Notes under the pieces: model-generated
What the model saw: only the letters and a program-made list of their open reading frames with translations
What the model was told of the DNA's origin: nothing
Databases searched by the model: none
In this document: positions 35,998-45,434 of the stretch, piece by piece
Layout of the letters: each line of letters opens with the position of its first letter
Position numbering within the stretch: position 1 is the stretch's first letter
Made by a program: the position numbers and the translations under genes
Assembly: GCA_021292105.1 (NCBI GenBank)
Contig: CM037869.1
Coordinates: 9,892,704-9,956,703 of the forward strand
Reading direction: 5' to 3'
Origin: Anadara kagoshimensis
Taxonomy: Eukaryota > Mollusca > Bivalvia > Arcoida > Arcidae
Length of the DNA: 64,000 nt

Positions 35998-38608
35998 CCA
36001 CCATCATCATCATTATCATCATCATCATCATCATAATCATGATAGTGATGGTGGTGGTGGTTTTAGTGAAGGTGGTAATGATAATGGAAGTATAGATGAT
36101 GATAGTAAAGGATATTATGGTATCGTGCTTTAAATATTTTCTTTATGTGGCGGAAGGTCGCCTTTTTGCTGCATAAAAGCGTCCTCTATGCGTTAAATTT
36201 CCCCGTATAGACGTATTGGAACACGTTTATGCGGCGTTACACTGCGGTGCTGGAGAAAACCTAAGTACCCAGAAAAAAACTATTGTCCTTCAGCAAGGCA
36301 ATTGACATTTCTTAAAATATAACCTGCCGGAATGAGATTCGAACCCAGGCGATGAGAGGCTCTGTGTTCCATTAGTGTTCGTTCGTCTGTCACTAAACCG
36401 CGCCCTTATGTGATCTCTTTATATTTACGACAACAGTTTTGATATGCTAGTGAACAACAAAGTCTAAATTGGTTAGCACTAACTTAGTGATATAATAAAG
36501 TTTATCTTTAGGGGTTCAGATTCATCCTAGCTATCTGCAATACGGGCTACTTGAGATTCCTGTCCTGTGGGATATTCAACGAGGCATTTTGATTTGACTC
36601 CGTTGTCAATTTGTATCAGAAATCAAATACATTGTATCTTGCATTAGCAATGATTTTGCTTTATCAAACTTTGTTTGAAACAAATTACGTTTATTATGAA
36701 TTATTACATGCAATGCTATTCATTATGCTATTATACATGACGTAAATTCACGTGTGACGTTATTTGTTTGGCTGTTCCATTGACTGGACTGACGAGGGTA
36801 AGCATAACTAGATTGCGAAATGTTCTTGCTATTGGGCAGTTTAAAATTACACTTATAGCCTTATCATAGCTTTCACGGAAGTGGAAGTAACAGCATTATA
36901 AACATCATTCAAAAACAGTTTAATGTTGATGATATTACATTTAAACCCGCCTTAATGACCACCTGTATATAAAGATCATCAACCAGTAAAATTTAATCTG
37001 ATTTAAAATTTAACCCTTTTATTAATTTTTTGACCCTGTATATCAGATTCACCTGTCAACAACAACAATAATAATAATAATAATATTAACAATAATTACT
37101 TGTTGCTTATAAACTAGGATACATGTGCAATTTTAAGAGAACAAATGTAAATGTTATACAATAAAAAGCAAAGGACAAGCTAAATTATTTTGCTTTTCTG
37201 AAGCACACTTGCGGTAGCTCAGTTGGTAGAGTGTTCGCTCTGTATGTGGGAGGTCGTGGGTTCGATCCTCGGCCGGGTCTGACCCAAGACTTGAAAGTGG
37301 GTAGTGACTGTTCTTTCGCCAAACACTCGGCATTACGAAATTAAAGTCACGGTTCTTTCGGATGGGAACTTAAAATAAACAAGGTCCCGTCTCACGGCGG
37401 GCTTGGCGAGCTGGCGAGGTCTCGATATAAGTGAAATATTCTTGACTGTGACGTTAACAACATTAGTAAACTCAACTCTTGTATCAGTTCTATTCAAGTC
37501 TTAAGACGATTGCTATATATTTGTATTAGTTTTTGAGGGTTACCATACAAAACAAAAGTCTGTTCATTCTGTTTCGCAAATGTATAGAAACTGTCCTCAG
37601 ATATTATGATAACGTTCTAACAAGAAGTGTTCTTCGGTCGCAATCCGAGCCTTACAAAACCTTCAGCGTCTCAGATCACTATGCTTGTTTTTACTTTTTC
37701 CAAATTATATCCGTTCTATCTCCTTATGTGTTTGTATCTGTTTCTACAGCCTTGGTTCTATAATGTTTTAATTTTATAATATGAATGTAGTACTCGTTAC
37801 TACATTCAATTGCAAATAATATGGAATAGATTTTGAATCCCAGTTTGAAAAAGTAATGCATTGTAATTGAAGCATATAAGTATGGCTGTATATATGAAAT
37901 CAAAACACATAGACCGTCAAATTCACGGTCAAACCACCACGCTTTGACGAAAAAGAAATACATATGTTTTACGAAATATAACAATTTTATACAGGCATTC
38001 TTAAGCGTATATTAAAACTTAATTTTTAAAATGTCAAAAACTTAAAACCTGGCTAAATATTTAACAGGAGCTGAGTTTGTAAGAGAAATTTATGTTTATA
38101 TACTAGTAGTAGTAGTGACGTACATGTAACTTATGGCTTAATAAAACTATAATATAGTATCATAACATTACTTTTTGATTTTAACATCAGTATGTTTTTA
38201 ATGTTTGTAACCAGAATCAATGTTTAACTTATATGAATTTATAATACATGGGACAGAAGTCTTCCCTGGTAGACGTTTACATGTTTAATTAAAGCCAGTT
38301 TTCAGTTTTTACTTTGCTTTTGGTATTGTTGTTTGAACATTGAACATATGTTTGTATTTGGTTAATATGTATTAGAGAAAAAAGAAAACAGAATAAAAAA
38401 TAAAACATATGATAATTAGACTTACTAGGATGTTTCCAAGATTCCCCAACAACATTGCAGCACCAAGTACTGCTAAATAACTATACGACAGAATCTGGTG
38501 CCTGTTTATGAAATCAATGTCAAAATTTGACCCATTTTGATACTCATATCCTCCTAACCAGTCGTCATCTCTCTCCTCAACTGTCCTAATAAAATCAGAT
38601 ATATCCAT
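26437..38608 (-). CDS. Melatonin-receptor-like class A GPCR, four exons, 367 residues
   Basis: Exons are 38608-38426, 35400-35283, 28206-28086 and 27118-26437. All introns are GT-AG and the phases join to an open frame of exactly 368 codons including the stop. Residues 1-41 are extracellular, with an N-glycosylation site at N25. Membrane helices follow at roughly 42-66, 75-97, 112-136, 160-180, 202-225, 262-285 and 297-317. Conserved features are a TM2 LAIADL motif, Cys116 and Cys194 for the extracellular disulphide, CWSP (277-280) in TM6 and NSVFY (312-316) in TM7. The E/DRY motif is NRY (140-142), a hallmark of melatonin receptors. The TM4 to TM5 stretch (LLWIICIALEMPNF, then C..., SYTI) also follows that family. 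A Gi-coupled plasma-membrane receptor is inferred; the ligand is unproven. The 7.1-kb second intron is packed with repeats. Confidence 0.88.
27440..27672. repeat. Possible small inverted-repeat element in GPCR intron 3
   Basis: ACACTAGTAATGGAATTCAA...GTACCACGTGA on the left is loosely mirrored by TCACGTGGTACAC...TTGGACACTAGT on the right. Arms are imperfect and no target duplication was found. Confidence 0.35.
28086..28206 (-). CDS. GPCR exon 3 (loop, TM3, start of NRY)
   Basis: Lies between an ATTCCAG acceptor and a GTATGG donor; 121 bases, phase 1 in and phase 2 out. Encodes GVISGPKFFKDKFVLCHVVA, a Cys-rich TM3 (SICLTSCTCSMW) and ends inside the arginine codon of the NRY motif. The split arginine is completed by the first base of exon 4. 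Confidence 0.87.
28207..29490. other. GPCR intron 2, 3' part: no feature recognised
   Basis: AT-rich intronic sequence. The open frame at 28577-28801 minus has no recognisable domain and its composition matches that of the surrounding intron. Confidence 0.5.
29495..29660 (+). repeat. Dispersed repeat R1, copy 3
   Basis: Landmarks CACGCGTGGCCAAAGATGAG, TCCTTCCGCAGGACTCGGCC, CTCTGGTGGAAGTG, TTGTTACTTTGTTTGGGAAT and GACATTGTTTTGGTATGTTT follow the R1 order. The copy is 5'-incomplete relative to copy 2. Confidence 0.6.
29661..30630. other. GPCR intron 2, AT-rich non-coding
   Basis: No open frame or repeat stands out. Confidence 0.45.
30640..32640. repeat. Cluster of interleaved inverted repeats inside GPCR intron 2
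   Basis: Segment B (about 30650-31110) is repeated inverted at about 31880-32295: the B strings ATCATATCCGTTCCATAACT, GATATTCTGTTGACCATACT and CATATGCGATGTTAGGGTCG all occur there reversed with small changes. A second segment C (about 31450-31785) is repeated inverted at about 32300-32640, with B' lying between C and C'. Part of C is also present in reverse at about 31160-31290 (GCTGATGATAAGAATAACG). One R1 copy sits at 31370-31465. Short minus-strand frames at 31577-31783 and 32228-32428 come from the two C copies and may be remnants of an unidentified transposon gene. Confidence 0.75.
31370..31465 (-). repeat. Dispersed repeat R1, copy 4
   Basis: On the minus strand: ATGACGGGTGTTTCTAGCTA, AACAGGAGCTGTTTACCATT, CCGGAGTACC. 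Only the central part of R1 is present. Confidence 0.6.
32641..33260. other. GPCR intron 2, non-coding with R2 traces
   Basis: At 32595-32810 a TTTCTTAACTAAGATTTTCC-type stretch and TGTGAAACTGGGGCTC recall the R2 repeat at about 4185. Nothing else is recognised. Confidence 0.4.
33268..33612 (-). mobile_element. tRNA-derived SINE, copy a (near full length)
   Basis: Minus strand: a tRNA-like head with A-box-like ATATCTCAGTTGGTACATAT and B-box-like GAGTTCGAGCC. A body follows with TGACCCAAGACTTGAAAGTA and TTCTTTCGCTAAGCACTCCG. The tail is GATATAAGTGAAATATTCTT then GACTGGGACGTTAAACACCA. The same body and tail recur at 34533, 37208 and 60265. Confidence 0.85.
33800..34030 (+). repeat. Dispersed repeat R1, copy 5
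   Basis: ATTTGACGTCTTATAGATCC, TTCCTTCCATTCTCAAGTTC, ACACGTGGCGAATGTTGCTA, ATTCCGGAGTACCCAGTCTT and GGGTTTTTACTTTGTTTTAA appear in the R1 order. Among the longest copies. Confidence 0.7.
34533..34800 (+). mobile_element. tRNA-derived SINE, copy b (head truncated)
   Basis: Begins in the B-box region, then ACCGGGTCTGAACCAAGACT, TTCTTTCGCCAAGCACTCGG and the common tail GATATAAGTGAAATATTCTT with CTCAACTCAACTCT at the end. Confidence 0.8.
34940..35100 (-). repeat. Dispersed repeat R1, copy 6
   Basis: Minus strand: GTGGATATAATTGATGTCCC, AAGTTCCTTTCATTCTCAAA, ACACACGTGACGGGTAAAGA, GGTGTCTACCCTTTCGGAGC, ACCCGGTCCCATTTCCCTGA. Ends about 180 bases from GPCR exon 2. Confidence 0.7.
35283..35400 (-). 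CDS. GPCR exon 2 (end of TM1, loop 1, TM2)
   Basis: Preceded by a GTTTCAG acceptor and followed by a GTAAGT donor; 118 bases, ending in phase 1. Encodes VILAVLMYKPLRTNGNMFIV and NLAIADLCVTGIVDPFSII, a textbook TM2 with the conserved LA.ADL. The exon lacks an ATG-led long frame, so a simple ORF scan misses it. Confidence 0.88.
35461..36400 (-). mobile_element. SINE copy c, interrupted by a MITE (inferred)
   Basis: The right part on the minus strand, about 36400-36255, has a tRNA-like B-box (GGGTTCGAATCTC) and a body with GCCTTGCTGAAGGACAATAG, then CTTAGGTTTTCTCCAG. The left part, about 35545-35461, has a SINE tail (AAGAATCTTGACTGGCACAT, ACGTTGAATAT). A TIR-bounded element at 35551-36247 separates them. 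That the two parts were one SINE is inference; the head differs from copies a, b, d and e, so it would be a second SINE family sharing the tail. Confidence 0.5.
35551..36247. mobile_element. Foldback MITE carrying a (CAT)n microsatellite
   Basis: The left end GCGGTGTAACGCCACATA is mirrored by the right end, whose reverse complement is GCAGTGTAACGCCGCATA. Similarity continues inwards over about 80 bases through ACGTCTATGCGGAGAATTTA versus ACGTCTATACGGGGAAATTT. The centre is a CAT/ATC run of about 150 bases at about 35887-36040. The run creates a polyhistidine open frame at 35735-36133 that is not considered a gene. Confidence 0.7.
36401..37200. other. GPCR intron 1, non-coding
   Basis: A short AAT microsatellite lies at about 37065-37085. 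No gene or other repeat is recognised. Confidence 0.45.
37204..37485 (+). mobile_element. tRNA-derived SINE, copy d (best head)
   Basis: A-box TAGCTCAGTTGGTAGAG (37215-37231) and B-box GGGTTCGATCC (37258-37268) are close to the RNA polymerase III consensus. The body is TGACCCAAGACTTGAAAGTG, TTCTTTCGCCAAACACTCGG, ACAAGGTCCCGTCTCACGGC. The tail is GATATAAGTGAAATATTCTT. It cannot be a tRNA gene because the acceptor stem does not close. Confidence 0.88.
37486..38244. other. GPCR intron 1, non-coding
   Basis: Open frames at 37533-37763 (plus) and 37724-37984 (minus) overlap and have no recognisable domain. Confidence 0.4.
38245..38370 (+). repeat. Dispersed repeat R1, copy 7 (3' part)
   Basis: CATGGGACAGAAGTCTTCCC, GCCAGTTTTCAGTTTTTACT, TTGTTTGAACATTGAACATA and GTTTGTATTTGG match the 3' half of R1, ending close to GPCR exon 1. 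Confidence 0.5.
38426..38608 (-). CDS. GPCR exon 1 (residues 1-61)
   Basis: Starts at ATG 38608 and encodes an acidic N-terminus followed by most of TM1 (SYLAVLGAAMLLGNLGNIL). It ends in phase 0 at a consensus GTAAGT donor. No upstream in-frame exon is needed because the N-terminal length is normal for the family. Confidence 0.88.
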
Positions 38609-41580
38609 TTCTGAGCACTCTGTGTTACTGTCTGAATGCTAAGTACTTTCTTCTTATAATTTACTATATTTAATAGCAGAGCGGCCTATGACACTGTATG
38701 AATGCTAAGTACTCTTTTATATTTTGTTGTTTGTTTTTAATTTTTAGATCACTTTCTCCAACAAAATTCAAATACAATAAGTTTACTACTTTGTAAAGAA
38801 TAATGATATACGTATTATCTCCAACAGTCAAATGTCAGCATAACACAGTTAAAAACCAATCCCATATCCAACATCGGTGATGAGGAATTCATTTAACAAA
38901 CTAACATTGTCATAATTTTATATCAATTTAAAATGGGTTTACCGCTAAAATTACGGTACAAGATCACTTTAATATAAGTCTGATTCAGTGTGCTTTAGTA
39001 TCATCATATAGACACTATTAAAAATTGTTTAGTTTCTAGTTATTGTTCTGTACACGAGTTATGTCCATTTATGATTTGGTTACTCGTCATAACGTTTCAA
39101 AACGTTTTCAGTTCTATGATAGATAATCAGAAAACCGTTATCCTTTGAATATGTTATAATAAAATCACCGATGATACCATTTCAAATGAATCCCTTTTCT
39201 AATTACGTTTTCGGTCCTGAGAAATGTTTAAATCCCCACTTTTATATAATGTAGTCATGATATAACTGTTTGATATTTTTCTGATGTTATTGCATTATAT
39301 ACATATATTATAGATATCTGATCGTTGTAAAGGGGCGTGTATAAATGAGAATGACATATTAATATTGGAGATTCTTTTTACCTCGTCATTGCATCAATTA
39401 CATTAGATATGGTCCAATGATACTGGAGTTGAACTCATATACGAAATCATATCATAAGAAACAAAATGTCGGTAGTTGTCAACTGCGTGGTACAAAGGCA
39501 TTGCTGCGATAAAATTAGGGTTCTAAGAGTGTTTGATTTAAATATTCTTGCAATTAGAATTATGTTAATTTGAAACTGAAAACAGGTGCTTGGTAATAGC
39601 TAATGAAAACGATAGAATAATAAAACAACCAAACAAGATTATAAAAAAGACAACATACTAGGACTGATAAGTAAACAGTACCAGACCTTGGACGGGCAAT
39701 TAGGTTAATGTCCAGAGGTGTGGTTAATAATAATATTGGAGGACCCCTAATCATCCTGATTTTGTTTTACAATTAATGAACCATAAAAAAACACATTTAT
39801 AAAATTAAACATAAGCCTCGTGTTATAAGATAATGGTTTGTAAGTATCCGGTACAGAATGATACAGGGTCAGTAGAAAGCATCCCGGGTGAGGCTTTAGT
39901 CGGAGTACCGGATTTCGAAAATCGCTCCAAATTAAATATGGACGAATGTTAGTGTTAAGTACAACAATTTCATTCTTGTTGTATTTTTAAAACAAATTAT
40001 TATTATCATTATTTTTAATATTAAACCTCGTTGCTAAACAACGGCTTTGTAGAAATGGTTTTCATTTGAGTACTTTCCTTTCATTAATACGGAACCTTTG
40101 GTGTCTGAAGCAGTTGAAAAATCAAAGCGTTTTGTAAAAATGCAATCGTTGAACAACGTGGTTTTATTATTACATCGTGTTTGTGCGTGTCTCAAACAAA
40201 AACTCAAGGGCATATGGGTATTCTCTTGCTTGAAAGTGTCTTTTGTTTACCATATAGTACAGACTTATGCTTATGCTCTAGACATCAGAGGGATAAAACG
40301 AAACATCATTATATAATTACAAACTTTACGTTGTTACACAATTTAGAGCATTTTCATTGGTTGTCGTCTTGCAAAAACACGGTGTTATTTTCCAATAACA
40401 ACGTTTTCTACCGGAACTACTTTGGGCCTGTTTCGGGGATTACCCATCTCTGAACAGCCATTTTAAGATTGTAAACAAACGGGAAGGTCGGGAACAATTT
40501 CACATAGAAACATTAAAATCCTTCGATTTTTTTTTATAAATTCAAATTTGAAAAATTAATTCAAACATGTTCTGATTAATTTTCACCGATATTTTTAATA
40601 ATTTACATTTAAGATTGCTGGCTCCACAAGGAGAGATGGACATAAGTCAGACATTTAAGATTGTATATTTATGAAATATTTTTCAAAATCGACATTTTAA
40701 AAATCGTCACCGAGCATTTTACGTGTCTTTAGGCTATTAAGTATAAGCAATATGACACTCGCCATGGTATTCTCGGATGCCAAACCTCAGTGCGGGGTGT
40801 TTTGTTTGAAATTCATCACATACGCATCCTTTTGAAAGCAAAGACATTTTATTTCCCTCAGGCTCAGACAATGTATAGCCGGGGATCAGGATAAATATTT
40901 TGAAGAATGCAATGCCAGTGTGCAGATAAGTCAGATGGTTGATTCTGAATTGGATCTTGATGATAATGACAGTGGTAGGCCTGTCAATAATAATCTAATA
41001 AAATTGATAACATACTATATTCCAGTCTAATGTTCACCCGTACCGCTTGTTTACCTTCTCAAAATGTCCCTGATCAGCCCATACAGCTACCACCGGTGAC
41101 ACAATCCCTCATCCCACATCCATTCCATAGGTAGTAAAACATTGATTCATCCAAGAAAACATTAATTCCATGTCAATAGTTGGTTTCAGGGTTTGTTTAA
41201 CACACTGTTCATTCAACCAATGTAGTTTTTCTGATGTTATGGGTAAAATCAAAATGTAAACACGCCTGTCCTACAAACGTTTGGCCGTCACGTATGACGT
41301 TGTACAAAGTGTTGTTTGTTTTCATGATTGCGAGACATAATATAATCCCTTTTTCTCAATGAATTTAAATGTAACATAATTTATATGTTGACTGAAAATA
41401 ACTAAAAATGAATCAAAAGATATAAATTCAAAACTATTTTAGCTTTTTTATCGGATTTTTTATCGTTTCATAAAGATGTCATTTATTGTATTACTACGCA
41501 GTTCAGCCTTGTAACGTCGATTTTCTGAAAATGAGCAGATAGGTCAGCTTTAAAAATGTTAAATGTTGGGTTTGTAATTA
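38609..41580. other. Upstream of the GPCR: AT-rich, no gene supported
   Basis: The first few hundred bases should hold the GPCR 5' UTR and promoter, but no motif can be assigned with confidence. TGTCTGAATGCTAAGTACT and TGTATGAATGCTAAGTACT at about 38628 and 38696 are a short direct repeat. Frames at 40098-40453 overlap each other and show no domain. Confidence 0.4.
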
Positions 41581-41747
41581 TAAGAATTGAATTGCACTTT
41601 TTACGTTGTTATCGGGGTGTAACAACGTGAAAATTATCACAAATTGTGTAAAACCGCGTAGCGTAGCGAAGCCGTTTTACACAATTTGTGATAATTTTCA
41701 CGTTGTTACACCCCGATAACAACGTAAAAAGTGCAATTCAATTCTTA
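41581..41747. repeat. Hairpin 2: 74-bp arms, perfect as read, 19-base loop
   Basis: The left arm (41581-41654) begins TAAGAATTGAATTGCACTTT and the right arm (41674-41747) is its reverse complement along the full 74 bases as read. The loop is CGCGTAGCGTAGCGAAGCC. Such identity implies a recent origin or active gene conversion between arms. It resembles hairpin 1 at 1546-1688 in having a GCG/AGCG-type self-similar apex. Confidence 0.9.
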
Positions 41748-42130
41748 ACTAAACCATGTTATATTTGTTTCTACACATAACCGCTCTTGCAGAAAAACAC
41801 ATTGATATAACAGATAAATGTAGATCTCGAACCCAATCAGCCATAAAAACTATATTTATATCATAAACCGGATAATTACCATTAAATTCTGTATCTGGAT
41901 ATTAGAGATATGAGTCAGTGTTAGTGATGACCACTGTGTGTAAATAAACATTTTAAGTTAAAATTGAAAACTTTTAAAAAGTAATTATGCATTTTCGTTA
42001 TTGAATCTCGTGAGTGACGTTTACATCATTGTTATTTACACCATTAAAGTACATTCTACGCAAATAGGCGATTAAATGAAAAAAAATCTATCTTTGCTTA
42101 GTACGGAAATATAGTTTCCATAGGGACTGA
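41748..42130. other. AT-rich spacer
   Basis: No gene supported. Confidence 0.4.
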
Positions 42131-42775
42131 GGTACAAATTACCGTGTGGGTGATGCAAGTTACAACGTAGCTGACCAAGCTCTCCGAACAGCGCCTAACA
42201 TTCGCGACATTCGGAGCTAGGAGGTGGACGCTGCTTCGGAGCTTGGTCACTGACGTAATAGTTTTTTTTTGGTTTAACACAAACTCCTATAGGGCTGGCA
42301 TACAAATTTAACATGCTACAACACCATCTATGTAATAGTTTCATGAGACATGACACGAATACAAAACAAAAAACGTGTGTTAGGAAACAAAGTCTCGCAT
42401 GGCGGCTGAAAATAGAAAATTAACGTGTGAATGTCCTCCCATGGCGGTTTGGGTACAACTTAACATGTGAATGACGCAAGTTACGACGTCATTTATATAA
42501 CAGTTTCAGGAGAAATGGTACGAATACAGAACAAAAACGTGTGTAAGGAAAAACAAAGACTCCTATGATGGCTGATAATATAAAATAAACGTGTGAATAA
42601 CGCAAGTTACGACGTCATTTATATAACAGTTTCAGGAGAAATGGTACGAATACAGAACAAAAACGTGTGTAAGGAAAAACAAAGACTCCTATGATGGCTG
42701 ATAATATAAAATAAACGTGTATATTACGCAAGTTACGACGTCATTTATATAACAGTTTCCTGGATATTAACACGA
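42130..42775. repeat. 126-bp tandem repeat, two exact units plus diverged flanking copies
   Basis: ACGCAAGTTACGACGTCATT starts at 42474, 42600 and 42726. Between them the units read nearly identically through CAGTTTCAGGAGAAATGGTA, AAAACGTGTGTAAGGAAAAA and CTCCTATGATGGCTGATAAT. Diverged copies extend leftwards (GTTTCATGAGACATGACACG at about 42340; GATGCAAGTTACAACGTAGC at about 42152). Confidence 0.9.
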
Positions 42776-43149
42776 AAACAAACAACTTGTTGATTTTACT
42801 TAGTGATATACAGTTGTCAATACATAGCGGTTTTTATGATGCCGTGTATATTGTTGCTGTCGATATTAGATGTCTATCATCAAATATCTATATTAAACAT
42901 CATAATCGTCATAATTAAATGGCTTATCACTTAATTAATCTGATGCGGGAAGAGAGGAACTTCAATGATATCATTAATACAGAATTGAATTACATTTGAT
43001 TTGATGGAATTTTGCCTTTTCCATGAGTTATTTATGAACAGGTCGAAAGTTCCCTGTCCTTAGACGGAAGTCATAACCTTTTATTGTCCAAATACAATTA
43101 CATTTTAATAATTTTGCGAAAGAAATATTATTAATAATTATTAAAATGA

Positions 43150-44880
43150 CACTTTGGTTATTACAGGTATGGGAATGTATCTGAAACTTCACAATGGATG
43201 GAACCAGTGATGTAGTGATGGAATCTTACCGAAAGATGATAGTCACAAAATCGACTGCTTAAAATTATGTTAAGTTTCCATTGTTTCTGTATTTTGATAA
43301 CATACACTTTTATGTATTAAGGGGTATTGATGATTTCATTACGAAGGAACTGCAGCAACTTCATCCAAATATACAGACTGAATTGTCAACGCAACATTCA
43401 AGGGATGGAGATAAGCTACAATTTTTACTCGGCAATGTACTGAATATAGATTTCCAGGACACTTACAAACAAGAAGCTGTTTTCTTTTTTGTATGAAATA
43501 TTGGATACTAGTTCATTAAATCACATTACATGTTTTAATATTTCATTTCTTTCAGCACCAATAAAAAAATCAAACAACACACAGTTCTGGGGGTCTTTTT
43601 TACGCACATCCCTTATGGTATACCGTTTGTTTGTCTCTCTGTTGGCTTTTTGCGTGTGCATCGAACTGATTTTACAATATATAAGTAAAATATTACGACT
43701 TCAGGAAGTTATGTACGTTTTTTTGAGGTTAAAAAAAACTAATTTGGCTGCCTTACGGCCATCTTAGATTTTTACAATACGCATAATCCTTGTGCAACCA
43801 ACTCTTTTTTCGGGTTTTAAGCAAATGTTTTGAAACTTTGCGTGTGTGTCTATGATAGTAAGTACTCTGATTGTACTCTGAGCATATACAAATGTATTCA
43901 TTCTATCAATTGTTGTTGGATGTTGTATTTGTCACCTTTTGGGTACATAAACTTACTTTTTGCCCATGGTCACACACTTGCAAATTCAACAAACATCTCG
44001 TTTCGACTTTCGTTTTCATACTATTTTCAGTATTATGACAAGTGTTTTTTCACACTATAGCTATTTTCCATATTATGACAAGTGTCTTTTTTGCACTATT
44101 TACAGGACTATGACAAGGAAAAAATTCTTTGTGGTCCCATTTGTCAAAGAAAAGAAAAATAAAGATAGGCACACCAAAAAACCATCATGGACTACCAATA
44201 TCATTATAACACCAAAACGGTCTGCTTTAACTCCAATTCAAAATATACCAAAATGCATTCGTTTCAAAAGCCCTGAACAAATTGTTTTGCAAACAATTGT
44301 TGATGACTACAAAGACATTCAAACTAAAACCGTTGCGACACAAAAAGACGATTTCAACGAGTGTACGTCTATCATTTATAATCAACTGGATATTAAAACA
44401 TTGTTACATATGGGTGACAAATCTGAGCGTATAACCTTTTTCCGTTTGATGAACGATGGTAAATACACTGTTACAAACACTTACTTCTTGCTGTTCTAGA
44501 AACAGCGCGATTCTTCAAAACAACATTTTTAAATTCTATGTACTACTGGTCAAAGACTGAAGGTTCTGGAAAATTGACTTAAAACTATTTCATTCTAAAT
44601 GTCTTTATTTTATGGGTGGGCCAAAAAATATTGGTCAATATACAGACGACTGGCTCGGCAACCAGAGGTAGACCATTGACAGATATTTCCTACATTAACT
44701 TGCTGTACCAAGCTTAAATACATTGTCAAATTTCAACATAAGTGACATACAAATACAAGAATCTATCAAACCAGGAATGTTAGAACCGATATTAGATTCA
44801 ATACAAGCTCACAATATCATGCGCAGATATTTTGATCCAGACACTGACTAAAAGTGAAAGGCGAAAAATTAACATATTAA
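43150..44880 (+). pseudogene. Unidentified coding-like region, possibly several exons or a relic
   Basis: Several plus-strand pieces look protein-like but no family is recognised. At 43321-43480 a frame reads GIDDFITKELQQLHPNIQTE onwards and ends KQEAV. At about 44110-44460 it reads FVVPFVKEKKNKDRH, then IPKCIRFKSPEQIVLQTIVD and CTSIIYNQLDIKTLLHMGDK. At about 44740-44850 it reads ISDIQIQESIKPGMLEPILD and AHNIMRRYFDPDTD. They are in different frames and separated by stops. A decayed transposon gene or a short multi-exon host gene are both possible. The call rests on composition only. Confidence 0.25.
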
Positions 44881-45434
44881 CTGAACTAAGTGTAATATAA
44901 TTACAAAACGCCGGGAAAATTTTAATTACTAGCTTGTTTACAGGCTGCAGTGAATTGTATATTGCGATACTTACGTCTTTGACCAGCCTGTCAAGCGATT
45001 CTCACCGACATGTCATCACAAAATTGCCGATGTTTTCACTTTGCGTATAATTTGCAATATATGTCGTGTTTGCAAGTGTGTAGGAGGCTATTCTACTTGG
45101 ATGACACAAGCTTAGATCGACAGTAGCAATATTTTGGTTAAAACACGACAACATTTACGCACTGAAGCTGATCCGAAGTGTCTAAAGAAACGGCTGGCTC
45201 ATTTAAGTGGTTAAAGACACTGGAAGATGCGTTCGAGTGTCTATTGTTCCGTGGTGTATGTGGTAATTTGCATGCTTATAATCAAAGTATGAAACAGAGT
45301 ACAAAGTAACAACAACTCACCTCGTGTTTGGATTCGAAGCGAGGCTGTGCGATTCCATCATACCTTATTTGCGTGTCACACGAGCGCTTCAGCGATTCTA
45401 ACGTGGAAAGGGTTGTAAGCGGTGTCTATGGTTA
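44881..45434. other. No feature recognised
   Basis: Moderately AT-rich sequence between the unidentified region and the end of the L1-like LINE. Confidence 0.4.

Noticed and set aside
35735-36133. Polyhistidine protein of 132 residues
   Set aside because: The histidines are a CAT microsatellite inside a TIR-bounded element. The flanking residues match no domain.
37208-37280. tRNA gene
   Set aside because: A and B boxes are good but the acceptor stem does not pair, and the sequence continues into a body and tail shared with other SINE copies.
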